Shown here: positions 16,606 to 25,695 of the stretch, piece by piece
How positions within the stretch are numbered: position 1 is the stretch's first letter
Layout of the letters: every line of letters starts with the position of its first letter
Made by a program: the position numbers and the translations under genes
Assembly: GCA_024638645.1 (NCBI GenBank)
Contig: JAHEJX010000024.1
Span: 1 to 45,155 of the forward strand
Source of the DNA: Actinomycetes bacterium
GTDB taxonomy: Bacteria > Actinomycetota > Acidimicrobiia > Spongiisociales > UBA5794
Length of the DNA: 45,155 nt
Direction: 5' to 3'
The notes under the pieces: model-generated
What the model was told of the DNA's origin: nothing
The model's database searches: none
What the model saw: only the letters and a program-made list of their open reading frames with translations

Positions 16606-16685
16606 CATTGGTGGCGACCCGAATGGGGAGCGCAATCAATGGCCTTTATACTCCCGCCGGTTCTTTTACGACTTCGGGAGATTCT

Positions 16686-18776
16686 GTGGATCCGGTTATT
16701 TGGCTTTACCTCGCCATCGTCTTGGCAATCGGCGCATTGGTGCTTGCGGTCTATTTCGCCAGGCAGGTGAATGCAGCAGACCCTGGCAACGAAACGATGA
16801 TCGAACTGATGGGCGCAATTCGAGAGGGCGCCATGACGTTCATCCGCCGCGAGTACACCGCGGTGGCCGGTTTCGTGGTCGTGTTGGCGATTCTCATCGG
16901 CGTGTTGCTGGATTGGGGGTGGCCCTGGGGCTGGATCGCATACATCTTCGGAGCGGTCCTCTCGGCGCTGGCCGGGTTCATCGGCATGCGAATTGCTACC
17001 GCGGCGAACGCCAGAACAGCAGAAGCAGCTCGTAGCGGAGGCATCAACGCAGCTCTCCCGCTGGCGTTTCGCGGTGGCGCGGTCATGGGGTTCACCGTTG
17101 CGGGCCTGGGTCTGCTTGGTCTCTCCCTCGGGTATCTCTTCTTCAAGGAGATCCTCAACGACATCGATGCCTTCGAAATCATCACGGCGATCGGCCTTGG
17201 CGGTTCATCGATCGCGCTGTTTTCCCGTGTCGGAGGCGGGATCTACACCAAGGCTGCAGATGTCGGCGCCGACCTGGTTGGCAAGGTTGAGGCCGGCATC
17301 CCTGAGGACGACCCGCGCAACCCGGCGGTAATCGCCGACAACGTTGGGGACAATGTGGGCGACGTCGCCGGCATGGGCGCCGACCTCTTTGAGTCTTACG
17401 TCGGCTCGCTCATCGCGCCGATCGCTTTCGCCGCTTTCGCTTTTGCCGGCGAGGCGTTCCAGGAGCAGGCGTTCTTCTACCCACTGATGATCGCAACGCT
17501 TGGCATGGGCGCCTCGATCATCGGTTCGTTCTTCGTCAAACCGGGTGGCGGGAGCCTCGCCGCTGCGTTGCACAAGGGCACATGGGTGGCCATGGGACTC
17601 ACGATTCTCGGAACAGTGATTCTCACCCCCTTGATGTTCAGCGACGTGGCGGGCGTCGAGTCATCTGCGTGGGGCCTCGTTCTGTCGGTTGTCGCCGGGC
17701 TCACAGTCGGTTACCTCATCGGCCAGATCTCGGAGTGGTTCACATCCGACCATCACAAGGTCGTCAAGGAAGTTGCCAGGCAGGCCCAAACGGGCCCGGC
17801 GACCGTTGCCCTTGCGGGCATTGCAGAGGGAATGCGCTCTGCAGCCTTCTCTGTGATCCTGGTTGCGTTCGGGATGCTCGCCGCATTCGCCGGCGGCACC
17901 ATGGCATTCGACCTCCCGGACGCGGTTGCCGGCATCTATGGCATCGCGATCGCGGCCATCGGCGTGCTGGCCACGCTCGGCATCACGGTGTCTGTGGACG
18001 CTTACGGACCGATCGCCGACAACGCAGGCGGTATCGCCGAGATGGCGCATCTGCCGCCCGAGGTGCGCGAGGCGACCGACGCTCTCGACTCGCTCGGTAA
18101 CACGACGGCGGCAGTCGCCAAGGGTTTCGCCATCGGTTCGGCGGCCGTCACGGCGCTCGCCCTGTTCTTCACCTTCCAGCAGGCGGTCAACGAGGCAGCA
18201 GGGGAAACAGTCCTCGGAACCATCGACATCCTCGAGATCCCGGTCATGGTCGGGCTATTCCTTGGTGGGATGTTCCCGTTCTTGTTCGCTTCGATGACGA
18301 TCCAAGCCGTGGGTCGTGCCGCCAACCAGATGATCGAAGAGGTCAGGCGTCAATTCCGCGAGATTCCGGGCCTGCTCGAAGGCAAGGAAGGCGTCAAACC
18401 CGATTCGGCACGGACGGTCGACATCTCTACGACGGCTGCGCTGCGCGAAATGATCATCCCCGGGGCACTGGCGGTGGCACTGCCGCTCGTGGTCGGTTTC
18501 ATCTCGGTGCGCGCTCTCGGCGGGCTCCTGGCAGGCGCTCTCGTGTCGGGTTTCCTGCTCGCCATCTTCATGGCCAACGCCGGAGGCGCCTGGGACAACG
18601 CCAAGAAGTTTATCGAGGCCGGCGCTTACGGAGGCAAAGGGTCGGAAGCCCACCACGCTGCGGTGGTCGGTGACACCATCGGTGACCCCTTCAAGGACAC
18701 TTCCGGCCCTGCAATGAACATCGTCATCAAGGTGATGACGATCGTCAGCCTGATCTTCGCCTCAGCGTTCGTATGA
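16686..18776 (+). CDS. hppA: membrane-bound ion-translocating pyrophosphatase, predicted K+-dependent
   Basis: A 696-residue protein with about 16 membrane helices that couples PPi hydrolysis to outward H+ (or Na+) pumping. The catalytic region begins at residue 192 ([13 protein letters not shown]) and continues with [20 protein letters not shown] and [10 protein letters not shown], giving the Mg-PPi aspartates and lysine. The K+-dependence switch reads [10 protein letters not shown] (471-480): alanine at both key positions (475, 478), the K+-dependent form; K+-independent enzymes have Lys and Thr there. I start at the GTG at 16686, 5 nt after GGGAG, giving the family's usual length. H+ versus Na+ cannot be decided by eye. 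Confidence 0.95.
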   Translation: MDPVIWLYLAIVLAIGALVLAVYFARQVNAADPGNETMIELMGAIREGAMTFIRREYTAVAGFVVVLAILIGVLLDWGWPWGWIAYIFGAVLSALAGFIGMRIATAANARTAEAARSGGINAALPLAFRGGAVMGFTVAGLGLLGLSLGYLFFKEILNDIDAFEIITAIGLGGSSIALFSRVGGGIYTKAADVGADLVGKVEAGIPEDDPRNPAVIADNVGDNVGDVAGMGADLFESYVGSLIAPIAFAAFAFAGEAFQEQAFFYPLMIATLGMGASIIGSFFVKPGGGSLAAALHKGTWVAMGLTILGTVILTPLMFSDVAGVESSAWGLVLSVVAGLTVGYLIGQISEWFTSDHHKVVKEVARQAQTGPATVALAGIAEGMRSAAFSVILVAFGMLAAFAGGTMAFDLPDAVAGIYGIAIAAIGVLATLGITVSVDAYGPIADNAGGIAEMAHLPPEVREATDALDSLGNTTAAVAKGFAIGSAAVTALALFFTFQQAVNEAAGETVLGTIDILEIPVMVGLFLGGMFPFLFASMTIQAVGRAANQMIEEVRRQFREIPGLLEGKEGVKPDSARTVDISTTAALREMIIPGALAVALPLVVGFISVRALGGLLAGALVSGFLLAIFMANAGGAWDNAKKFIEAGAYGGKGSEAHHAAVVGDTIGDPFKDTSGPAMNIVIKVMTIVSLIFASAFV

Positions 18777-18780
18777 GGAG

Positions 18781-18857
18781 TACTACGTACAACGTACCTA
18801 ATACCTGATACCTAATACCTAATACCTAATACCTAATACCTAATACCCAATACTCAA
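18781..18857. repeat. TACNNNN heptamer array C (eleven units)
   Basis: Eleven contiguous 7-bp units: TACTACG, TACAACG, TACCTAA, TACCTGA, then TACCTAA five times, TACCCAA, TACTCAA. Every unit starts with TAC. It lies 4 nt after the hppA stop and ends at the hairpin shared with the convergent small gene. There are no spacers, so it is not a CRISPR array. Confidence 0.92.
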
Positions 18858-18885
18858 GGAGGAGTGAGCTCGCTCACTCCTCCTT
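18856..18885. terminator. bidirectional hairpin between hppA and the small membrane gene
   Basis: Perfect 14-bp arms, AAGGAGGAGTGAGC and its complement, with a 2-nt centre TC. It follows heptamer array C for the hppA transcript and overlaps the last codons of the convergent minus-strand gene. It likely stops or protects both transcripts, although no long T-run is present. Confidence 0.65.
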
Positions 18886-19092
18886 CTTCATGTCCGGATC
18901 GTTCTCCCGCAGCTCCTTTTCCCAATTGAGCCTGCGGATGTAGTCCTCGCGAAATCGCTGCCGCGTGCGATTGATGAGTATGTATCCACCGAGAATGACG
19001 AGAGCCACGATGATCCAAATGACAATGCCCACGGCGTTGTCCGGCAGGGTGAATCCGCCATCTTCGGCGGCTGTGGCCAATACCGTCAGCAT
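18874..19092 (-). CDS. small single-helix membrane protein (72 aa)
   Basis: A 72-residue protein with one membrane helix (about 21-40, AVGIVIWIIVALVILGGYIL) followed by a strongly charged cytoplasmic tail ending DPDMKKEE. The ATG at 19092 has only weak ribosome-site similarity (GTAGG at long spacing). I know of no named family with certainty; such proteins are often accessory subunits or membrane-stress proteins. It is convergent with hppA and stands apart from the histidine phosphatase, which is transcribed the other way. Confidence 0.65.
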   Translation of the reverse strand: MLTVLATAAEDGGFTLPDNAVGIVIWIIVALVILGGYILINRTRQRFREDYIRRLNWEKELRENDPDMKKEE

Positions 19093-19141
19093 CGAGGCCT
19101 ACCCTACCGGGGCCGGTGGTTTCGAGATCTGAGGCAGCTCC

Positions 19142-20359
19142 ATGACCGACATCTATATCGTCCGCCACGGTGAGACCGAGTCGAACAGGGCAGGTCTGTG
19201 GCAGGGCGCTACCGACTCGCCCCTCACCGAAACGGGTCATGAGCAAGTGAGGCGCCTGGCAGAACGCCTCCGCAACCGCCGGTTCGATGCAGTTGTGTCC
19301 TCCGACCTGGGCAGGGCACAGGCAACCGCAGAGTCCCTGGGCAAGCGATTCAATTCGGACGCGGCATGGCGTGAGCCCGATCTCGGTGCCTGGGAAGGGT
19401 GTACATATGACCAGGTCAGGGCGATGGCGCCGGACGATCTCGACGCGTTCATGCGGGGCGAGGACGTCCGGCTGGGCGGCGCCGACCGACTCTCGGACAC
19501 TGCCGACCGCCTGGTCAGTGCCTATCGAGCGCTGATCTCACACGTCGGTGACGGCAGCGCACTGGTCGTGACCCACGGCCTGGCGATTGCTGTGCTCACC
19601 GGTGTTCTCCTAGGGACGCGGCGGCCCAACCCGCTCGTGCTCCCCGGCAACACAGCAATGGTTCACCTCAGCTTCCGAGACGGAGTCGATCGGTTGCACA
19701 TCCACAACGACCACACCCACCTCGCGGACGCTCCTATCTCACATCGCGGTGGCACGGAAGTCGTCTTCATCCGACACGGCGAAACGATCGGCAATGTGGC
19801 ATCGCGATGGCAGGGTCAGATGGACGGCGAACTCAACGCAAACGGACGCGCCCAGGCGAAGGGTGCCGTCGCCGGCCTTCCCGAGTTGGACGTGCTGTAT
19901 AGCTCGCGTTTGGGTCGTGCTCGGCAGACGGCCGAGATCATTGGCGACGGCCTCAACATGAATCCTGAGGTGCTCGACGGCGTCGAGGAATTCGGTTTTG
20001 GCGCCTGGGAAGGTCTGACCCGCGACGAGATTCGCCAGGCGTATCCCGAAGACGCGGTGCGCGTGTTCGACCGGGGTGAAGACATTCGTCGCGGTGGCAA
20101 CGGTGAAACGTGGGCGGAACTGGTCGGCCGGGTTGCTGGCGCGGTAGCAAAGGTGGCGGCCAAACACGAAGGGCAGCGAGTTGGCATCGTTTCCCACGGT
20201 GGCTCGACCAGGGCGTACATCGACAGTGTTCTCCAGGTACCGGTCGGGCAGCGGCGTATCGTCGCTCCGCTGCGCAACACGGCAATAGCCTCATTTGGAA
20301 TCTCACCACGGGGGACTCGAGTCCTCGACTGGAACATCGCCCCTCATCTCGAGCTCTGA
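19142..20359 (+). CDS. tandem two-domain histidine phosphatase
   Basis: A 405-residue protein made of two complete histidine-phosphatase (phosphoglycerate-mutase-like) domains. Domain 1 has RHGETESN (Arg8-His9-Gly10), DLGAWEG and a VVTHG second histidine. Domain 2 has RHGETIGN (Arg211-His212-Gly213), EFGFGAWEG and IVSHGG. Both halves keep the catalytic His, the phosphate-pocket Arg, the acidic Glu and the second His, so both look active. Substrates could be sugar phosphates, alpha-ribazole phosphate or nucleotides; sequence alone does not decide. The glycosyltransferase starts 2 nt after its stop, suggesting an operon. Confidence 0.88.
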   Translation: MTDIYIVRHGETESNRAGLWQGATDSPLTETGHEQVRRLAERLRNRRFDAVVSSDLGRAQATAESLGKRFNSDAAWREPDLGAWEGCTYDQVRAMAPDDLDAFMRGEDVRLGGADRLSDTADRLVSAYRALISHVGDGSALVVTHGLAIAVLTGVLLGTRRPNPLVLPGNTAMVHLSFRDGVDRLHIHNDHTHLADAPISHRGGTEVVFIRHGETIGNVASRWQGQMDGELNANGRAQAKGAVAGLPELDVLYSSRLGRARQTAEIIGDGLNMNPEVLDGVEEFGFGAWEGLTRDEIRQAYPEDAVRVFDRGEDIRRGGNGETWAELVGRVAGAVAKVAAKHEGQRVGIVSHGGSTRAYIDSVLQVPVGQRRIVAPLRNTAIASFGISPRGTRVLDWNIAPHLEL

Positions 20360-20361
20360 CG

Positions 20362-21438
20362 ATGCGGCTGCTCGTAGTCAGCAACGACTATCCGCCCAAG
20401 CCGGGCGGGATTCAGCAGTGGCTCGGCAACGTCGTCGACCACTTCGACGGTGAGGTGAGAGTCCTCGCCCCGGCGGATGGCGCTGCCACCAATTCCAGGG
20501 GCGAAGAAATCGTGCGGCGCGGGAATCGTGCTTTCATGTGGCCAACCTCTTCGGTAGCCGGATGGGTTGTCGATGAGATTCACGAGTTCCGGCCGGATGC
20601 CGTGCTGTTTGGTGCTCCCCACCCGCTTCCCGCGATGATTCCCAAGGTGCGCGCTGCGTTCACCGGTCCCATTGCGGTGATGACCCATGGCGCCGAGGTC
20701 ACACTGCCTGCCGCATTTCCAGTGGCGCGACAGTGGCTGGCTCGGGTGCTGCGCCGCGCCGATGTGCTGCTGGCCGTGTCTCGCTACACGGCCGGGAAGG
20801 TCGGGCGGCTCACCGGCCGCGAGGTCATTGCGGTGGGCGCAGGGGTCGACATCGCCACCTTCACCCCGGGCCCACGACCGTCGGCTCCCGTGATCGGTTG
20901 CGTCAGCCGCTTCGTTCCCCGCAAGGGCCAGGACCGCCTCATCGAGGTAGCGGCGCAATTGTGTCAGGCCGGAATACCACTCGAGTTGATACTCGTTGGC
21001 AGGGGCCGGTGGGAGGCGCGGCTCCGCAGCCTCGCCGCAGCTCGCCAAGTACCGACCCGGTTCGAGGTGGACGTGCCGTGGGAGCGGCTGCCTGCGCTCT
21101 ACAAAGAAATGTCGCTCTTCGCGATGCCGGCGAAATCACGCTGGGCGGGCCTCGAAGTCGAGGGGCTCGGCATTGTCTACCTCGAAGCCGCCGCGGCTGG
21201 CCTTCCGGTTGTCGCCGGCGATAGCGGGGGAGCGCCGGAAGCAGTGATCCCCGGCATGACCGGCTATGTCACCCACGACGACGTCACCCTCGAATCGGCG
21301 CTCCGTACCCTCGTCGAGGACCCCGAGAGGGCGGCGAAGATGGGCACTGCGGGGCGCCAATGGGTCGAAGAGAATCACACCTGGCCCAAGGTCGCAAAGC
21401 GTGTCGAAAACGCAATCAGGTCAGCACGTAGCACGTGA
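20362..21438 (+). CDS. GT4-family glycosyltransferase, PimB-like
   Basis: A 358-residue GT-B fold enzyme. The N-terminal domain starts MRLLVVSNDYPPKPGGIQQW, the glycine-rich acceptor motif seen in PimB-type mannosyltransferases. The C-terminal domain has VIGCVSRFVPRKGQDRL and the donor-binding E-x7-E region LEVEGLGIVYLEAAAAGLPVV. GDP-mannose and a phosphatidylinositol mannoside acceptor are plausible by similarity to actinobacterial PimB, but other lipid or glycan acceptors are possible. The ATG at 20362 is 2 nt past the phosphatase stop. The last codons run into a weak heptamer array. Confidence 0.82.
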   Translation: MRLLVVSNDYPPKPGGIQQWLGNVVDHFDGEVRVLAPADGAATNSRGEEIVRRGNRAFMWPTSSVAGWVVDEIHEFRPDAVLFGAPHPLPAMIPKVRAAFTGPIAVMTHGAEVTLPAAFPVARQWLARVLRRADVLLAVSRYTAGKVGRLTGREVIAVGAGVDIATFTPGPRPSAPVIGCVSRFVPRKGQDRLIEVAAQLCQAGIPLELILVGRGRWEARLRSLAAARQVPTRFEVDVPWERLPALYKEMSLFAMPAKSRWAGLEVEGLGIVYLEAAAAGLPVVAGDSGGAPEAVIPGMTGYVTHDDVTLESALRTLVEDPERAAKMGTAGRQWVEENHTWPKVAKRVENAIRSARST

Positions 21439-21445
21439 TACGTAC
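21425..21445. repeat. weak heptamer array E (three units)
   Basis: Units CACGTAG, CACGTGA, TACGTAC overlap the end of the glycosyltransferase gene, its TGA being inside the second unit. The match to the TACNNNN pattern is partial; I list it because the 7-bp period and the place are the same as in the other arrays. Confidence 0.4.
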
Positions 21446-21502
21446 CGACCCGATACCGCCCGAAGAGCTTCAGTTTCCGAATATGTCGCCCGAACACGTA
21501 GG

Positions 21503-21531
21503 TTGACAAGGCTCTCCAGTCCATATAGAAA
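21503..21531 (+). promoter_or_regulatory. topA promoter
   Basis: A perfect TTGACA (21503-21508) is followed by TATAGA (21524-21529, 15-nt spacer) or TAGAAA (21526-21531, 17-nt spacer). Transcription would begin near 21537 and leave a leader of about 45 nt, with AGGA just before the ATG at 21582. Confidence 0.6.
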
Positions 21532-21581
21532 TGCTCTCCGCTCGAGCCGTTAGGCCGAGCAAGTCTCTGATTCAGGACCAT

Positions 21582-24164
21582 ATGTCCAAGAAACTTGTGA
21601 TCGTCGAGTCGCCCGCCAAGGCCAAGACCATTGGTGGCTATCTCGGATCCGACTACATCGTGGAGTCCTCGATTGGGCACATTCGTGACATTCCCAGTCG
21701 AGCGAAGGACGCGCCCGAAAAGCTTCAAGACGAGTGGCGGCGCACCAAATACGGCGTCGATGTCGAGAACGGCTTCAAACCTCTCTACGTGGTTTCGGCG
21801 ACCAAGAAGAAGCAGGTGACCAAGCTCAAGAATCTGCTCAAAGAGGCAGACGAGCTCTACCTCGCAACCGACGAGGATCGCGAAGGTGAGGCAATCGCCT
21901 GGCACCTTCACGAGGTGCTCAAGCCCAAGGTCCCGGTTCATCGCATGGTCTTCCATGAGATAACCAAACCGGCGATCGAGGCGGCGGTAGCCAATCCGCG
22001 TGAGATCGACCAGCGGCTGGTTGATGCCCAGGAGGCGCGTCGTGTCCTCGATCGCCTCTATGGCTATGAAATCAGCCCAGTCCTCTGGCGCAAGGTTCGG
22101 CCCAAACTCTCCGCGGGCCGAGTCCAATCTCCGGCGACGCGGATACTCGTTGAGCGGGAGCGGGAGCGAATGGCTTTTGTCAGCGCTTCGTACTGGGATC
22201 TCGAGGGCGAGTTCACCGTACCGTCCGATCCAGACAGGATTCAGTTCGCAGCCACCCTCGTGAGTGTCGATGGATCGCGAGTCGCAAGCGGCCGCGATTT
22301 CGCATCAAGCGGGAAGCTCGAAAGTGACGCCAAACTCCTCGACCAGGAAGCCGCCGTCGCATTGGCCGAAGGCCTGTCGGGCGCGGATTACACGGTCGAG
22401 TCCGTAGAGGCCAAGCCGTATACCCGCAAGCCGTATCCGCCTTTCCGCACCTCCACGCTCCAGCAGGAGGCCGGACGCAAACTCCGTTTTGGGACCGGTC
22501 GCACCATGTCGGCCGCCCAGCGGCTCTACGAGAGCGGCCTCATCACCTACATGCGCACCGACTCCACGACGTTGTCGGCAGCTGCTGTGGGGGCTGCACG
22601 CAAGCTGGTCACGGAGCGCTACGGAGCCGAGTACCTCCCGGCAAAGCCACGAACTTATGCGGGCAAGGTCAAGAACGCCCAGGAGGCCCACGAGGCGATT
22701 CGACCGTCCGGCGACGACTTCGTACTGCCCCAGACGGTCGCTTCGACCTTTGGGCCCACGTCGGACGAGGCCAAGTTGTACGAATTGATCTGGAAGCGGA
22801 CCGTTGCCAGTCAGATGAAGGACGCCAAAGGCGAGTCGATCGCGGTTCGACTTTCGGCCACCGCGGCGACGGGTGAATACGTGCTCTTTGGCGCATCTGG
22901 CAAGACAATTCTGTTCCCCGGATTCCTGCGGGCTTATGTCGAAGGATCGGACGATCCAGATGCGGCGCTCGACGACCAGGAGAAGCACCTCCCGGCGATG
23001 GCCGAGGGCGAGGCCGTCGATGTCGTCGACTTGGAGGCCAAAGGCCACGAGACCAAACCGCCTGCCCGATACACCGAGGCTTCTCTTGTGAAGCGTCTCG
23101 AAGAGCTCGGCATCGGTCGCCCATCGACCTACGCCTCGATCATCTCCCGCATCCAAGAGCGCGGCTACGCCCGCAAGAAGGGCAGCGCTCTCGTCCCAAC
23201 GTTGGTGGCATTTGCGGCGATCGCTCTGATGGAACAGCACTTCACCGATTTCGTCGATTACGCCTTCACTGCCCGCATGGAGGATGACCTCGACCAGATC
23301 GCGGCAGGCGATCAGGATGCCGAGCCGTGGCTGCACGCGTTCTTCTTCGGCAATGGCCATCCCGGTCTCGAAGACATGGTTGCCGAGAACCTCGACGTCA
23401 TCGACGCCCGCGAGATCAACTCGATTCCTCTCGGCGATGCCCCAGACGGTCAGCCGGTCGTGGCTCGAGCGGGACGCTACGGCCCGTACGTACAACACGG
23501 CGAAGACACGGCAAGTGTCCCCGAGGAGACCGCGCCGGACGAGCTCACCGTAGAGCTCGCTCTCGAGCTGTTGGCGGCGCCGAGCGGGGACAAGATCCTC
23601 GGTACCGACCCCGCAAGCTCGCAAACCGTATTGGCCAAGAGCGGCCGCTACGGGCCTTATGTGCAGCTCGGTGAACCTGAGCCAGGTTCGAAAGAGAAGC
23701 CAAAGACTGCTTCGCTCTTCAAGACGATGACGCTCGATGATGTGACGCTCGACCAAGCTCTGCAGCTGCTGAGCCAGCCGATCAACCTGGGGAAGCATCC
23801 TGAGCTCGACGAGGACATCCTCGTGCAGAACGGCCGTTACGGCCCTTACGTCAAGGCAGGCAAAGAAACTCGCAGTCTCGAAGCCGAAGAAGACATCTTC
23901 AACATCGACCTCGACGGGGCGCTGAAGCTACTCGCCGAGCCGAAAAAGCGACGGGGTCGTCAGGCGGCGCCGCCACTCAAAGAACTCGGCGACGACCCTG
24001 CCTCCAACAAGCCGATCGTCGTCAAGGACGGCCGGTGGGGCCTGTACGTCACCGACGGCGAGACCAACGCCAGCTTCCGGGTCGGCGACACCCTCGAGGG
24101 GATCACTCCCGAGCGAGCGGCAGAACTGCTCGAACTCCGACGCCAGAAACAACGAGGGAACTAG
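21582..24164 (+). CDS. topA: DNA topoisomerase I (type IA)
   Basis: An 860-residue enzyme that relaxes negative supercoils. The TOPRIM domain opens with MSKKLVIVESPAKAKTI and carries LATDEDREGEAIAWHL (acidic metal site). The catalytic tyrosine is Tyr323 in GLITYMRTDST. Instead of zinc fingers the C-terminus has four repeats of the GRYGPYV type (about residues 630 to 850; the last reads GRWGLYV), as in other actinobacterial TopA proteins. I start at the ATG at 21582; the 17 codons in frame upstream match nothing in the family. The long open frame on the opposite strand is a shadow. Confidence 0.97.
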   Translation: MSKKLVIVESPAKAKTIGGYLGSDYIVESSIGHIRDIPSRAKDAPEKLQDEWRRTKYGVDVENGFKPLYVVSATKKKQVTKLKNLLKEADELYLATDEDREGEAIAWHLHEVLKPKVPVHRMVFHEITKPAIEAAVANPREIDQRLVDAQEARRVLDRLYGYEISPVLWRKVRPKLSAGRVQSPATRILVERERERMAFVSASYWDLEGEFTVPSDPDRIQFAATLVSVDGSRVASGRDFASSGKLESDAKLLDQEAAVALAEGLSGADYTVESVEAKPYTRKPYPPFRTSTLQQEAGRKLRFGTGRTMSAAQRLYESGLITYMRTDSTTLSAAAVGAARKLVTERYGAEYLPAKPRTYAGKVKNAQEAHEAIRPSGDDFVLPQTVASTFGPTSDEAKLYELIWKRTVASQMKDAKGESIAVRLSATAATGEYVLFGASGKTILFPGFLRAYVEGSDDPDAALDDQEKHLPAMAEGEAVDVVDLEAKGHETKPPARYTEASLVKRLEELGIGRPSTYASIISRIQERGYARKKGSALVPTLVAFAAIALMEQHFTDFVDYAFTARMEDDLDQIAAGDQDAEPWLHAFFFGNGHPGLEDMVAENLDVIDAREINSIPLGDAPDGQPVVARAGRYGPYVQHGEDTASVPEETAPDELTVELALELLAAPSGDKILGTDPASSQTVLAKSGRYGPYVQLGEPEPGSKEKPKTASLFKTMTLDDVTLDQALQLLSQPINLGKHPELDEDILVQNGRYGPYVKAGKETRSLEAEEDIFNIDLDGALKLLAEPKKRRGRQAAPPLKELGDDPASNKPIVVKDGRWGLYVTDGETNASFRVGDTLEGITPERAAELLELRRQKQRGN

Positions 24165-24168
24165 AGCG

Positions 24169-24210
24169 AATCTCGCATCTCGGTTCGCGTATCTCGTACG
24201 GTGCAGATAG
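24169..24210. repeat. heptamer array F, decayed (about six units)
   Basis: Units AATCTCG, CATCTCG, GTTCGCG, TATCTCG, TACGGTG, CAGATAG keep the 7-bp period, with TAC worn to AAT, CAT, GTT and TAT. It starts 4 nt after the topA stop. The remaining 69 nt before the MFS gene hold nothing I can name. Confidence 0.6.
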
Positions 24211-24279
24211 GAGACACCGGCCGCGAGTTGCCGGAGCCGCGCGCTGAACCCCACCAGTCCCTCTACGCTTAGTCAACTC

Positions 24280-25695
24280 ATGGACAACTCTATGCAGCCG
24301 ACTTCGGCTGTTTCCATGATCCGCAGGGGTCCTTTCGCTCGCTTTTGGTGGGCGGCGGCTATTGGAAGCACCGGTGACTGGATCACGATCTTCGCCACGA
24401 TTGGTGTCGCCGACGAGATCGGCGGCGGCGGTGGCATCCTGGTCGCGCTCTTGTCCCGGGTTCTTCCCGGGCTGCTCTTCGGGCCGGTAGTTGGGGCGTT
24501 CTCTGACCGGTTCGACAGAAGGCGCTTGATAGTCATTGCGGATCTCGGTCGAGCCCTGATCGTGCCGTTCCTGATCTTCGCTTCGAACCTGCCGATGCTC
24601 GTCGTCATCACCGTCGCCCTCGAGATTCTGAGCCTGCTCGGCCAGGCACCGCGGGCAGCAGTGGTGCCTTCGATGGTTCGCGACGAGAACATTGTGTCTG
24701 CCAACTCGCTGATGCTCGGCGCGGCCTACGGGACGATTCCCGTCGGCGCAGCCTTCAACTTCATCCTCGCCCTTTTCCCGGCTCTCAGTCTCGGCGCATT
24801 GATACCGGAGGCGACACAGCCATTCGCCCTTGCATTCGTCGTCGATGCTGCGACCTTTCTCTTCTCAGGCTTGATCGTCGCGACACTGCCTGCGTTGAAG
24901 ACCGCCCTCGCCGAAAAGGCAGAAGCGGTTGGCCAGACGCTCGATGCGAGACAGACCATGCAGTCGATCGCCGAGGGCGTCAGATATCTGTGGCGTGACA
25001 AGTCGGTACGCCGAGTGATCTTTGGCATGACGACCGCCTTGTTCGGTGGCGGCACCGTGATCATCATCGGGAAGCCGTTTGTCGAGGACGTACTGCTGGC
25101 AGACGAGACCGGGTTCTTCGGCATAGTGACTGCGCTTGGTGTCGGCGCCGCCATGGGCATCGCCGGAGTCTCTGCGTATTCATCGAAGCTGATGAGGCGT
25201 GACTTGGTGTTCGCATCTTCGGTGACTCTGACCGGGTTGAGCCTCAGCCTGGCGGCCACCGTCGGCACCGTTGCGGGCGCCGCGGCGTGGATCTTCCTGA
25301 TGGGGCTCGGTGCCGGAGCCGCTTACGTGATGGGATTGACACATCTCCACGAGCACGTCGAAGACGAAATGCGCGGTCGAGTCTTCGCCACTCTGTTCGG
25401 GATGATGCGAATCGGTCTTTTTGTGTCTATGGCGATGGCAGTCCCCATCGCCGGTGCAATCAACGTTTCGGGAATCGGCCGGCTGAATGATCCGAACCGG
25501 CTTGTTCTCTTCCTCGGCGGTGGCATCATGCTGCTATCGGGTCTCGGCTTGCTGTGGTCGCTGCGAACGCTCTTCACGCGGCCGAAGCTCGAGCCGGCGA
25601 CACATGACATCATTGCGCACGCCGACAAGGCGCGTCGCTCCACCACGCAGCGACGGCCGACGAGTGAGAAGAAGCAGGACGGAGAGTCTGAGTAG
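24280..25695 (+). CDS. MFS transporter (MFS_3 family)
   Basis: A 471-residue transporter with about 12 membrane segments and a basic C-terminal tail (KARRSTTQRRPTSEKKQ). The first cytoplasmic loop reads VVGAFSDRFDRRRLIVIADLGRA, the MFS signature. It is distantly similar in layout to the MFS gene at 4140 but is not a close copy. It lies between topA and tmk, and its TAG overlaps the tmk GTG by one base (TAGTG), so it is likely in the same operon as tmk and holB. The substrate is unknown. Confidence 0.87.
   Translation: MDNSMQPTSAVSMIRRGPFARFWWAAAIGSTGDWITIFATIGVADEIGGGGGILVALLSRVLPGLLFGPVVGAFSDRFDRRRLIVIADLGRALIVPFLIFASNLPMLVVITVALEILSLLGQAPRAAVVPSMVRDENIVSANSLMLGAAYGTIPVGAAFNFILALFPALSLGALIPEATQPFALAFVVDAATFLFSGLIVATLPALKTALAEKAEAVGQTLDARQTMQSIAEGVRYLWRDKSVRRVIFGMTTALFGGGTVIIIGKPFVEDVLLADETGFFGIVTALGVGAAMGIAGVSAYSSKLMRRDLVFASSVTLTGLSLSLAATVGTVAGAAAWIFLMGLGAGAAYVMGLTHLHEHVEDEMRGRVFATLFGMMRIGLFVSMAMAVPIAGAINVSGIGRLNDPNRLVLFLGGGIMLLSGLGLLWSLRTLFTRPKLEPATHDIIAHADKARRSTTQRRPTSEKKQDGESE

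Noticed and set aside
16500-16685. Upstream in-frame extension of hppA
   Set aside because: It would translate the hairpin and heptamer region; the GTG at 16686 has a good ribosome site and gives the usual length.
18781-18857. Possible CRISPR array
   Set aside because: Units are 7 bp and contiguous with no spacers, and there are no cas genes.
22305-23798. 497-codon open frame on the minus strand
   Set aside because: It lies wholly antisense to topA, shows no family motif, and is explained by GC-rich third-position bias.
4140-25695. The two MFS genes as a recent duplication
   Set aside because: Both are MFS_3 type, but their sequences differ throughout, so a recent copy is not supported.
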